A program made the position numbers and the translations under genes. The notes beneath the pieces were generated by a model. The model was not told where the DNA came from. It did no database searches and saw nothing but the letters and a program-made list of their open reading frames with translations. A DNA stretch of 64,000 bases from an uncultured Eubacteriales bacterium (GTDB lineage: Bacteria > Bacillota > Clostridia > Oscillospirales > CAG-272). This document shows, piece after piece, positions 43,266 through 51,824 of this stretch; the first letter of the stretch is position 1; each line of letters begins with the position of its first letter. The DNA is taken from positions 48,284-112,283 of the forward strand of contig CAKSER010000002.1 in NCBI GenBank assembly GCA_934447715.1, written 5' to 3'.

Positions 43266-44264
43266 TTAGTCGGTATAGGTCTTGATAAGAACCGCCTGAA
43301 CGGCAATTCGTCCGTTTTCGGCTCTGTTTGTACAGGTCGAAAGAGTAAGCAGACGGCTGTTTTTATCGAACTTGATTCCCTCCTGCTTCCAGACCGAATT
43401 GCTTCTCATCTCCTCTGCAAACTTAAGGAAGTCCGCATCATTTGCAAATGAGGTTCTGATATACGGATAGTTTGACGTAGTCTGATATGCGGCAAACACC
43501 TCGTATTTGTAGCTTGCCTCCGGAGTGTGTATAAGCACATAGCGGTGCCGATCAAAGAAGTTCTTTTCGGTGTATCTGTCAAGCATGTGGAACATTGTCG
43601 AGTTTGACATGTGGTGACCGTAAAGAATCAGATTCCGGTTGTCCGGGATAGTCTTCGAGCATCTGTAATCGGCAAATATCGAGCCGCCCTTGGAATAATT
43701 TCCGGTGTAGTCGTGGTTCAGATAAAAGTCATTATCCTTGCTCTGCATTATGATATAGTCAATATTTGTTCCCTCAACCTGGACCCATCCGAAAAAGTCG
43801 GGATACGCAGCCTTAAAAATACCGAGCTTGGCGCGGTATCTTGCATAGAGCTCCTCCTCGGTAAGCGTCGGGGGATCCACATACTTGCCCCAGTCGACGA
43901 TCGTCTGCGCCTTTGCATAGTCCGGTGTTTCAACAGACTTAAAGGGCATGCTCATCGCCCACGAGCCGTCATTGTGGAGCATGTCGGAAAGGGCATCATT
44001 TGCACGCTGCATTTTGGCATATTCGCTCAGCGTATTGATCACATAGACCGCGCTCACGCAGAATACCACAGCACAAACAAAGATAATCGCCCATCTTAAC
44101 AGCTTCGGCTTTATCTCTGTCAGATCGATTCCGGTTGTAGCAGGCTCGCATACATCGTCCGGCACCATTACCTTTACAGATTCGGTAAACGGACTTTTTT
44201 CATAGTCCAGACGTCCGGCTGATGTTCCGTGTGAAAATATCTTTTTTTTCTTTAACAGTTCCAT
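43266..44264 (-). CDS. srtB: Class B sortase
   Basis: Sortases join secreted proteins to peptidoglycan. The 332-residue protein has a cytoplasmic N-terminus, one transmembrane helix (about 57-78) and the sortase fold with GWVQVEGTNIDYIIMQ, the catalytic histidine in LYGHHM (about 217) and TLSTCTN (C311) followed by R319. The class B assignment rests on the FGWVQVEGTNIDY-type motif and the segment between His and Cys. No LPXTG- or NPQTN-type substrate is encoded in the window. Confidence 0.92.
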   Translation of the reverse strand: MELLKKKKIFSHGTSAGRLDYEKSPFTESVKVMVPDDVCEPATTGIDLTEIKPKLLRWAIIFVCAVVFCVSAVYVINTLSEYAKMQRANDALSDMLHNDGSWAMSMPFKSVETPDYAKAQTIVDWGKYVDPPTLTEEELYARYRAKLGIFKAAYPDFFGWVQVEGTNIDYIIMQSKDNDFYLNHDYTGNYSKGGSIFADYRCSKTIPDNRNLILYGHHMSNSTMFHMLDRYTEKNFFDRHRYVLIHTPEASYKYEVFAAYQTTSNYPYIRTSFANDADFLKFAEEMRSNSVWKQEGIKFDKNSRLLTLSTCTNRAENGRIAVQAVLIKTYTD

Positions 44265-44446
44265 AACATCCTTTTTTCTTCTTAATTATCGAAGTACAAT
44301 AAGTGTTTTCGAAATTATCAATACTATTCATATTATGAAATCTTCTGCAATAATATGCAGCTTATGATATACTTATACCGGCAGGAAAGGCAGCTTAAAT
44401 CCGCCTTCCCATACCTATCGCATGCATCGGCTTGCTTATACCCTTA

Positions 44447-46105
44447 TCACTTAAGTTCAATAAGCGAGCAGTTCCACATTTCGGGCGCTTCGTAGCCAAG
44501 CAGGTTTACTGCAGTTGCTGCAACGTTTGAAAGTCCGAAATCTGCCTGCGCCTTGACATCATAGCTTTCGCTGTAGAAGTTGTCGTAAATAATCAGCGGA
44601 ACGGGATTGAGCGTGTGGCTGGTCTTTGCCTTGAAGCTGCCGTCCTTGCCCTGCTTCGGCTTCCCGGTCTTCTTGTCGATTTCATACATCTCGTCGGCGT
44701 TTCCGTGATCCGCTGTGATAATGGCAACACCCTTTGCCTCGTCAACAACCTTCAGAATTCTTGCAAGCTGGAGATCAAGTCCCTCAACGCCGATTTCGGT
44801 TGCCTGAAGATTTCCGGTGTGTCCTACCATGTCTCCGTTCGGGAAGTTGCAGCGTATCGATTTGTACTTTCCGCTCTTTATCGCCTCGATAAGCGCATCG
44901 GTAATCTCAGCACACTTCATCCAAGGTCTCTGCTCGAACGGAACGACATCCGACGGAACCTCAAGGTATGTCTCAAGCTCCTCGGAGAACTTTCCGCTTC
45001 TGTTTCCGTTCCAGAAATATGTTACATGGCCGTATTTCTGTGTCTCGGAGACTGCAAACTGGGTAATTCCGGTTCCTGCAAGATACTCTCCGAGCGTATT
45101 TGTAATCTCCGGCGGATTTACAAGATATCTTGACGGGATGTGGAGGTCGCCGTCATACTCGAGCATTCCGGCATAAATTACCTTCGGATATCTTACTCTG
45201 TCGAAATGGTCGAACTTTTCGGAATCGAACGCCTTCGAGATCTCGATCGATCTGTCTCCTCTGAAGTTGAAGAAGATAACGCTGTCTCCGTCGCAGATTG
45301 TTCCGACCGGCTTTCCGTCCTTTGCAATTACAAACGGATCAAGATCCTGGTCGATTGCGTGGGTTTCCTCTCTTAAGGTCACAATCGCCTGCTTTGCGGA
45401 CTCAAACTGTCTTCCGATGCCGAGGACATGAACCTTCCAGCCCTCCTCAACCATCTTCCAGTTTGCCTCATATCTGTCCATTGTGATCTTCATTCTTCCG
45501 CCGCCGGATGCGATCATAATATCAAAATCGTCAGAGCGGAGGCCGTTTAAGAATTCCTCAAACGGCTCTACATATTCAAGAGCGGAGGTTTCTCCTACAT
45601 CTCTTCCGTCAAGAAGAATATGGATTCTTACCTTCTTTACCTTTTCCTCCTTGGCTCTTACAATCATAGCCTTGAGGTGGTCTATATGAGAGTGAACGTT
45701 TCCGTCCGAAAACAGTCCGAGGAAGTGAAGAGTCGAATTGTTTTCCTTTACGCCGTTTATAAGAGCCTTCCATGTGTCGGATTCAAACATCTTTCCGCTT
45801 TCGATCGACTGCGAAACAAGCTTTGCGCCCTGTGCAAAAACCTGACCGGAGCCGAGCGCATTGTGGCCGACCTCGCTGTTGCCCATGTCGTCGTCGGACG
45901 GAAGACCGACAGCGGTTCCGTGCGCCTTGAGCTTTAATGTCGGATACTTGCTTGTCAGCATGTCAAGAGTAGGAGTGTGCGCAAGCTTGACTGCGTTTCC
46001 GGCTCCCTCCGGAGCGATTCCGACTCCGTCCATTACTATTGTTACAACCGGTCCTTTTACACCTTCGAATTTTGAGCTTTTTTTAAGAGATTTCAGTGTA
46101 TCCAT
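44447..46105 (-). CDS. gpmI: 2,3-bisphosphoglycerate-independent phosphoglycerate mutase
   Basis: GpmI interconverts 3- and 2-phosphoglycerate with two Mn2+ ions. The 552-residue protein has the N-terminal metal aspartate in VMDGVG, the phosphorylated serine in GNSEVGHNALG (S77), HIDHLKAMI, LDGRDVGETS and the metal-binding TADHGNADEM. It is somewhat longer than the usual 510 residues, with an N-terminal extension. The start codon is 12 nt from GGAG. Confidence 0.96.
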   Translation of the reverse strand: MDTLKSLKKSSKFEGVKGPVVTIVMDGVGIAPEGAGNAVKLAHTPTLDMLTSKYPTLKLKAHGTAVGLPSDDDMGNSEVGHNALGSGQVFAQGAKLVSQSIESGKMFESDTWKALINGVKENNSTLHFLGLFSDGNVHSHIDHLKAMIVRAKEEKVKKVRIHILLDGRDVGETSALEYVEPFEEFLNGLRSDDFDIMIASGGGRMKITMDRYEANWKMVEEGWKVHVLGIGRQFESAKQAIVTLREETHAIDQDLDPFVIAKDGKPVGTICDGDSVIFFNFRGDRSIEISKAFDSEKFDHFDRVRYPKVIYAGMLEYDGDLHIPSRYLVNPPEITNTLGEYLAGTGITQFAVSETQKYGHVTYFWNGNRSGKFSEELETYLEVPSDVVPFEQRPWMKCAEITDALIEAIKSGKYKSIRCNFPNGDMVGHTGNLQATEIGVEGLDLQLARILKVVDEAKGVAIITADHGNADEMYEIDKKTGKPKQGKDGSFKAKTSHTLNPVPLIIYDNFYSESYDVKAQADFGLSNVAATAVNLLGYEAPEMWNCSLIELK

Positions 46106-46422
46106 GATATTGTCTTTTCTCCGTATATAATTATTGTATATATTCTTGCTGTATTGCTAAAAGATATTCTAGATCATTATATAATACAATTGTGAATAAA
46201 GCGTTTATAAATTCAATATTATTAAAAAATATTTTGTCTTTGCCGTCCCGGTTTGTGATTTTAGTTCAATATCAAAGCGTCGAAATGAATTTTATTAACA
46301 AATTATTACAAAAACAGTCAAAAATCACGCACGTGCGTATACGCAGTTGCGATAACTGTTCTACAATGAGATTTAAATGCTGGGCTGAGTCTGTCCTCAG
46401 TCTTAAGAAGTGGGAGTGTAAA
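46106..46422. other. AT-rich divergent intergenic region
   Basis: 317 nt between gpmI (minus) and the XRE gene (plus). It holds TATAAT-like sequences near 46180, but no -35/-10 pair of good spacing was found for either gene. It also holds the 12-bp palindrome ACGCACGTGCGT at 46327-46338. A frame continuous with the XRE gene starts at 46192 but has no ribosome site. Confidence 0.5.
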
Positions 46423-46665
46423 ATGAGCGTAAAAGAAGCTGTTGTAAAAAGATTTTTATCCCTGTGCAAGGAGAAAAACATGAGGATAAACGAGCTTGCA
46501 AATCGCGCCGGCGTTACTCCGTCGACAGCATACAGCATGATGTGTGAAACTCGCAAGGATGTCTCGATACTTACAATAAAGAAGTTTTGTGACGGACTTG
46601 AAATATCCTTAGGTGAATTTTTCTCTTCCCCGGAATTTGACAGCCTGGAGCAGGAGATTTATTAA
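46423..46665 (+). CDS. Small XRE-family helix-turn-helix regulator
   Basis: The 80-residue protein is a single HTH_XRE domain: MRINELANRAGVTPSTAYSMM (helix-turn-helix, about 19-39) and DVSILTIKKFCDGLEISLGEFF. Target unknown. I chose the ATG at 46423 because GGGAG precedes it and the domain begins there. radC starts 33 nt downstream, so the two may be cotranscribed. Confidence 0.85.
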   Translation: MSVKEAVVKRFLSLCKEKNMRINELANRAGVTPSTAYSMMCETRKDVSILTIKKFCDGLEISLGEFFSSPEFDSLEQEIY

Positions 46666-46698
46666 ACAATCGGAAGACAATCGAAAGGAAAAACACAG

Positions 46699-47463
46699 AT
46701 GCAAAGGAAAAAACAAGAAAAACAAGAGAAAAAAGAAGAGACAGAAGAAGAAAAAGAGAAAAATTACGGTTTTCAACCGCATACAAATCACAGGCAACGG
46801 CTGAAAAACCGCTTCTTGAAGGAAGGACTCGACTTTTTTGACAGCCATTTGATTTTGGAACTGCTTCTGTTTTATTCCATACCGAGAAGAGATACGAACG
46901 AGACAGCGCACAGGCTTCTTAACGAATTCGGTTCTCTTTCCGGCGTGTTTGACGCAAATTATGAAGATCTGATAAACTGCTGTGGAATAGGCGAAAGCTC
47001 GGCATTGTTGATTAAAATGATTCCGCAGTACGCAAGAGCATATATGCTTGACAAAAGCAAGGGATATCCAAGCTTTTGCCAGCTGGACAAGATCGGAGAA
47101 TATCTTATCAATTATTTCATCGGAGCCATTTGCGAGAAAATCGTTGTCCTGCTGTTTAACAACAACATGGAGCTGATAGACAGTATTCAGCTGACAGAAG
47201 GCTCGGTAAGCTCGGCGAACTTCCCAATTCGTTCGCTGAACGACTGCCTTGTAAGAAGAAACGCCGCCTGCTTTATCGTGGCTCACAATCATCCGTCCGG
47301 AAATCTTGAGCCGTCTCAGGATGACATCGCTACAACAAAGGTGCTCCTAAAAACCTTCAATGACGGGTTAGGAATACCGATGATTGACCACATTATTGTC
47401 GCCGAAGGAAGATATAATCCGATAATCAGAAGCACCGGAATTGCAAAACGGCAGACCAGCTGA
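46699..47463 (+). CDS. radC: RadC family protein
   Basis: The 254-residue protein has an N-terminal UPF0758 region with a helix-hairpin-helix (NCCGIGESSALLIK, about 93-106) and the C-terminal JAMM-type domain HNHPSG (H196, H198) with the acidic SQDD (about 206-209). The DNA-repair role is historical and doubtful; the JAMM fold suggests a metal-dependent hydrolase. The first 20 residues are Lys/Glu-rich low complexity. Confidence 0.93.
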   Translation: MQRKKQEKQEKKEETEEEKEKNYGFQPHTNHRQRLKNRFLKEGLDFFDSHLILELLLFYSIPRRDTNETAHRLLNEFGSLSGVFDANYEDLINCCGIGESSALLIKMIPQYARAYMLDKSKGYPSFCQLDKIGEYLINYFIGAICEKIVVLLFNNNMELIDSIQLTEGSVSSANFPIRSLNDCLVRRNAACFIVAHNHPSGNLEPSQDDIATTKVLLKTFNDGLGIPMIDHIIVAEGRYNPIIRSTGIAKRQTS

Positions 47464-47538
47464 TTTCAATATGGGGCAGAGCGCTTAAACCCACTCAAAG
47501 CCGGTTAAAATCCGCAAATAACAGCAAAAAAGAGTACA

Positions 47539-47572
47539 ACCGGGAGCTTTTATGCGCCCGGTCTGATTTTTT
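47539..47572 (+). terminator. Terminator after radC
   Basis: A 9-nt stem ACCGGGAGC/GCGCCCGGT with one mismatch (47539-47562) is followed by CTGATTTTTT. Confidence 0.8.
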
Positions 47573-47672
47573 ACCGGCTCCGCTTTGCGATTTATACAGT
47601 ATAAGCTTTACAAAGCCTTTATAATGACTTTACAAGGAGTAAAAAAATTATAACTTTGTTAACATATCCGAG

Positions 47673-47701
47673 TTGACGAATTTTGATTATTCATATAGAA
47701 T
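47673..47701 (+). promoter_or_regulatory. Predicted sigma-A promoter for the phosphodiester glycosidase gene
   Basis: TTGACG (47673-47678) and TAGAAT (47696-47701), 17 nt apart, about 105 nt before the start codon. Confidence 0.7.
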
Positions 47702-47810
47702 ATTAAGGATGTTTTTTTACGGCACGGCATCGACATGCCGAAACCGCCGTTTCCCTGACTTTTTCAAATTTTCAAATTCGGTATAAAGCAAAGGACTAAG
47801 AGACTAAAAG

Positions 47811-48809
47811 ATGAAAAGACTTCGCGCATGGCAGCAGATTGTGTTGGATGTTATTTTTGCGGGAATACTGATTTGTATTTTCGCATATTTCCATCATATA
47901 AGGATATTTTGGGGAATCGGAGTCTCTGACGGCGACGAGACCGATCCCTCAAATGTCGTAATCACAAAGCCGGAGCAGCCGGACGACCCGGAAAATCCGT
48001 CAACCCCCTCGCATTCCGACATGTTCGGAAAAAAATTTGCGGACAAGTTCCTTAAAGAAGGAGAGAAAACCATTTCGACAGACTCTCTTTATGTTTCAAA
48101 GGATATCCGTCTTGAATACTCGATTAACACCACAACAATCGACGGCTGCAGAATGCAGTATCATCTGATCGATGTCTACATCCGCAACATCGAGAATCTG
48201 AGCGCAAACGTAAATATAAAAAAGCGTGTCACCTTTGAAAGCCTTCTTACCGACAATACCATCGCCGCGATAAGCGGAGATTACTGCGGAAATGTAAACG
48301 CCTCAAAGGAGGTTCTGCGCAACGGCAAGGAGCTTCGTGCAAATAACGAGATCATCTTCGATGTCGGAGTGCTCTGCTGGGACGGTTCGTTTAAATGCTA
48401 CACGCCGTCGGAATACAACCGCAGCGAAATACTGAAAACGGCTCCGTACCAGATCTGGAATTTCGGACCCGGACTGTTTGACAAGGACGGAAACGTCAGA
48501 AACGATTTCAAGGACACCTACGGTGAATATATCCTGAATAAGCACCCGAGGCAGATCTTCGGATACTATGAGCCGGGGCACTACTGCTTTGTCACAATCG
48601 AGGGCAGAATTGCAGAATCCGAAGGAGCAACCTTTGAAACTGCAGGCAAGCTTTTAAAATCACTCGGCTGCACCGCCGCATATAATCTTGACGGAGGAGC
48701 ATCGGCTTATACCTACTATAACGGCACAATGGTAAGATACACCGATCAGGATAAGCAGGACAACCCGAGAAAGCTCTACGACGTAATCGCAATCGTAGAG
48801 GTTGAGTAA
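47811..48809 (+). CDS. Membrane-anchored phosphodiester glycosidase (NAGPA) family protein
   Basis: The 332-residue protein has one N-terminal membrane helix (about 9-33), a Pro-rich linker and a C-terminal NAGPA domain: ISGDYCG, NFGPGLFDKDG, PRQIFGYYEPGHYCFVTIEG and the signature NLDGGASAYTYYNG. NAGPA-domain proteins cleave sugar-phosphodiester bonds; a role in wall or surface polymers is likely but unproven. The following frame overlaps only by an out-of-frame extension, so spacing to the next start is about 68 nt. Confidence 0.88.
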   Translation: MKRLRAWQQIVLDVIFAGILICIFAYFHHIRIFWGIGVSDGDETDPSNVVITKPEQPDDPENPSTPSHSDMFGKKFADKFLKEGEKTISTDSLYVSKDIRLEYSINTTTIDGCRMQYHLIDVYIRNIENLSANVNIKKRVTFESLLTDNTIAAISGDYCGNVNASKEVLRNGKELRANNEIIFDVGVLCWDGSFKCYTPSEYNRSEILKTAPYQIWNFGPGLFDKDGNVRNDFKDTYGEYILNKHPRQIFGYYEPGHYCFVTIEGRIAESEGATFETAGKLLKSLGCTAAYNLDGGASAYTYYNGTMVRYTDQDKQDNPRKLYDVIAIVEVE

Positions 48810-48876
48810 CCTGTGTTTTGATTTCTTTGTGCTTTCAGTAATCGTTTTTCATGTTTTTCAGATAACGGAGGAAAAA

Positions 48877-49368
48877 ATGAGCAGTAAAAAAGGCAAAAAT
48901 GATATTGCTTTAAATATAAAACAAATTTCGCAGAATCTTCTGTTTATCCTCAACCTCGATTTTCTCACCCTGCTTGTTGCGGATAAATTAAATCCTTCAA
49001 TGTCCTTTATTAATAATAATATTACAAAGCCGATGATCGTCGTATATTCGGCGCTGCTTGTAATAAACTCGCTTTTCTCGCTCGATATTACGCTGGATAA
49101 AACCGAGTACAAAGCAGCAGGTTCAATCGGAATGTTCCTTTCGGTTGTCGAGCTGCTTTTCGGAGCGGTCTGCCTTTCGATTGCAATTCTTAAAAGATCG
49201 ACTCTTTTAAGATCAAAGCAATTCTTTATTTTAGCAGCAGTTATTACATTGATTCATACAGTATTCATGATCGTATGGATCAGCAAAATAAAAGCAAAAG
49301 AGTCCGGCACAGAAGGGAATCAGGAAGAAAATCCGAAAGAAAAGCTGACAGAAAAAAAGGAGAGCTGA
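48877..49368 (+). CDS. Hypothetical four-helix membrane protein
   Basis: The 163-residue protein has four hydrophobic segments (about 16-35, 50-68, 80-104 and 115-137) and a charged Glu/Lys-rich tail. I do not recognise a family. GGAGG lies 5-6 nt before the ATG at 48877; the frame is open to 48802. It ends 1 nt before the pantothenate kinase gene, so the two are probably cotranscribed. Confidence 0.7.
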   Translation: MSSKKGKNDIALNIKQISQNLLFILNLDFLTLLVADKLNPSMSFINNNITKPMIVVYSALLVINSLFSLDITLDKTEYKAAGSIGMFLSVVELLFGAVCLSIAILKRSTLLRSKQFFILAAVITLIHTVFMIVWISKIKAKESGTEGNQEENPKEKLTEKKES

Positions 49369-49369
49369 A

Positions 49370-50212
49370 ATGGTCGTCATTGGAATAGACGTCGGCGGAA
49401 GCACGACAAAGATTGCCGGCTTTACCGATTCGGGCAAGCTGATTGACCCGATATTTGTTGCGGCAGCAGACCCGGTAACATCAATATACGGTGCGTTCGG
49501 AAGATTCCTTTCGGAAAACAATCTCGAGCTTTCGGATATCAAAGAGGTGATCGCGACAGGTGCCGGAGCCGCATATATAACAAAGCCTATCTACGGCCTT
49601 GAGTGCCGTCATGAATCCGAGTTTGACTGCATCGGAAGAGGCGGAATTTATCTTTCCGGCCTCGAGCAGGTAATTACCGTCAGTATGGGAACCGGAACTG
49701 CGATCGTTCACGCAGTAAAGGGAAAATCCGTAGAATACCTCGGCGGAACCGGTGTCGGTGGAGGAACGATTATGGGCCTCAGCAACAAGATGCTGGGTCT
49801 TGACAGCATCGAAAGCATTACAGAGCTTGCATCAAAGGGAAACCTGAGAAATGTTGACCTCATGGTAGGAGACATTTCAAGAAAAAAGGTTCTTAAAGGG
49901 ATGCCCGGAGACCTTACCGCCTCGAATTTCGGAAAGGTCAGCGACATGGCAAGCAAAGAGGATCTTGCGCTCGGAATTATCAACATGGTTTTCGAAAGCA
50001 TTGCAATGCTTGCGGTCTTTGCGGCAAGAAACTGCAAGACAAACGACATTGTGCTTACAGGAAATCTTACTACAATTCAGAAATGCTCGGAAATTTTCAC
50101 GACGCTTTCCGATATGTTCAAACTGAATTTTATAATTCCGAAGCACTCGCAGTATGCGACCGTAATAGGCGCTGCCCTTGCTTTTTTTGACCACGCATCC
50201 GAAGAAAAATAA
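49370..50212 (+). CDS. coaW: Type II pantothenate kinase
   Basis: This kinase phosphorylates pantothenate in CoA synthesis. The 280-residue protein is an ASKHA-fold kinase with the phosphate loop GIDVGGSTTKIAGF, TGAGAAYI, VSMGTGTAIV, GGTGVGGGTIMGL and a C-terminal VLTGNL. These match the type II (eukaryotic/staphylococcal) PanK family rather than CoaA or CoaX. The start follows the upstream stop directly; no strong ribosome site is seen, which suggests coupling. Confidence 0.9.
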   Translation: MVVIGIDVGGSTTKIAGFTDSGKLIDPIFVAAADPVTSIYGAFGRFLSENNLELSDIKEVIATGAGAAYITKPIYGLECRHESEFDCIGRGGIYLSGLEQVITVSMGTGTAIVHAVKGKSVEYLGGTGVGGGTIMGLSNKMLGLDSIESITELASKGNLRNVDLMVGDISRKKVLKGMPGDLTASNFGKVSDMASKEDLALGIINMVFESIAMLAVFAARNCKTNDIVLTGNLTTIQKCSEIFTTLSDMFKLNFIIPKHSQYATVIGAALAFFDHASEEK

Positions 50213-50298
50213 TTTCACGCAAATAGCCATGCGCGAATAACCGGCATGCCTGTCGGGCAGAAATAAAACATGTAAAAAGTGTATACAGAGAGGACAAA

Positions 50299-51729
50299 AT
50301 GAAAACTAAACCGTTAAAAAAAGCCCTGCTCGTCTTCCTTGCGGCAGTAATGGTGTTCCCTCTTGCAGCCTGCAAAAAATCAATCTCGCAGGACGACTCG
50401 AAAAAGCTGATGGAGGATGCAAAGGCATCACTGAACAAGCTTGAATCCTACAGCGTAAGCATTCAGCGCGATATCGTTCTTACCCACAATACCGAATCGC
50501 TGTATAATAACATGGAAAAATTCTCGCTTATAAAGGGAAAGAATTCTGTTTCTCTTACAAGCAGCGAAGGCTATATCAACTCCTGGTATTACAAGGACGG
50601 GATTGCGGATCTTTATATCGACGGCGACGGATACGAAGCCGAGATGAGCCTTGATAGCTTTTTAAATTATATTGACACGCTCGGAATGTCCGGAATCGGC
50701 ATGGACGACTTTACCGATATAACCGGAACCCCGACAGATAGCGGAACTATCCTGACTCTGTCCGACCCGAACGGAAACGACGATCTTAAAAAGCGCCTTT
50801 TAAGCCTCGGAATTTCGGGATTTGAGTATGAAACCGACAAATCCGCAGCCGAAATGGTTCTTGATCAGAACGGAAATCCGGTAAGCGAGAAAATTTCCTA
50901 TACCGGAAAATGCAAGGTCGCAGGAGAAACTCTTGAGTATGACCTCGCGATTGTCCGCAAATACAGCCTCGAAAAGGAAGATGTAGCTTTAGCGGATACC
51001 GAAAACAACAGCTATTTAAAGGTCGGCTCGATAGACGAGGTGACTGCATACAACAATGCGTTTACCAATCTGCTTATGGCAAATTTCGATGCATCCTTTG
51101 CCTTTGAGGTACTTATTTCGCAGCAAGGCAGCGGCTCAAACGGAGATCTGATCAAGGAAGCTCACAATTACGTTCAAAACGTCTCCGGAGATTCCTTCAG
51201 CTTCTGCGATTCAATTCAGCTTTCGAGCACAACAGACCCGACAGCTCCGGAAAGCAAATCGTATATGGAATATGAGGACGGGGTGCTGACAAATGTATAT
51301 AACGGTCAGAAATCGACAGACGACTCAAGCGACCCGTATACAATGCTCTACTTTGTTACAAGCCTGTACGGAAGATTTACAAACAGCTACGCAAAGATGA
51401 AGGAACCCGAAAAAACCGTAAATAGAGACGGAGATTCAGTATACACATATACTCTCGATGATACCCATGCGGCAAAAATCTGCGGAGATATGGCATATAC
51501 TCTCTACGGCGGCACATCGGATACTACGCTTACCAATGCCAAAAGGATCGACTTCGAAAAGAACAGCTTCCAGATTACAATCGACAAGAAGTCCGGCACC
51601 GTAAAAGACTTCACCTTCTTCCTTAATGGCTCGTTCGATATCGAATCCACCGTTATAACAGTAGAGCTTACCTACAGCTTTACAATGAATCAGTTCGAAA
51701 ACGGCGTCAAGGTCGTAATGCCGGAGTAA
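50299..51729 (+). CDS. Predicted lipoprotein of unknown function
   Basis: The 476-residue protein begins with a lipoprotein signal ending in FPLAAC (Cys about 25). The rest is hydrophilic, with two similar halves of mixed beta structure (for example YINSWYYKDGIADLYIDGDGYEAE in pieces, and KSGTVKDFTFFLNGSF near the end). This resembles the LolA/LppX-like fold of DUF6612-type clostridial lipoproteins, a tentative match. GAGAGGA precedes the ATG. It stands alone before a strong bidirectional terminator. Confidence 0.8.
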   Translation: MKTKPLKKALLVFLAAVMVFPLAACKKSISQDDSKKLMEDAKASLNKLESYSVSIQRDIVLTHNTESLYNNMEKFSLIKGKNSVSLTSSEGYINSWYYKDGIADLYIDGDGYEAEMSLDSFLNYIDTLGMSGIGMDDFTDITGTPTDSGTILTLSDPNGNDDLKKRLLSLGISGFEYETDKSAAEMVLDQNGNPVSEKISYTGKCKVAGETLEYDLAIVRKYSLEKEDVALADTENNSYLKVGSIDEVTAYNNAFTNLLMANFDASFAFEVLISQQGSGSNGDLIKEAHNYVQNVSGDSFSFCDSIQLSSTTDPTAPESKSYMEYEDGVLTNVYNGQKSTDDSSDPYTMLYFVTSLYGRFTNSYAKMKEPEKTVNRDGDSVYTYTLDDTHAAKICGDMAYTLYGGTSDTTLTNAKRIDFEKNSFQITIDKKSGTVKDFTFFLNGSFDIESTVITVELTYSFTMNQFENGVKVVMPE

Positions 51730-51769
51730 CGACAAGCAAGGTCAAGAGGAATGCATTCAACATACAAAA

Positions 51770-51815
51770 AACGCTCACTGCAATTCGCTTTGAAATGCAG
51801 TGAGCGTTATTTTAT
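51770..51815. terminator. Bidirectional terminator
   Basis: A 13-bp perfect stem (51770-51782 with 51796-51808) is flanked by an A-run and a T-rich tail, between the convergent lipoprotein and synthase genes. Confidence 0.85.
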
Positions 51816-51824
51816 TTGGTTTTA

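Larger units (their letters stand above)
47464..47810. other. Intergenic region radC to phosphodiester glycosidase gene
   Basis: 347 nt without a gene. It holds the radC terminator, then AAGGAG at 47633 without a credible frame, and the promoter at 47673-47701. Confidence 0.6.
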
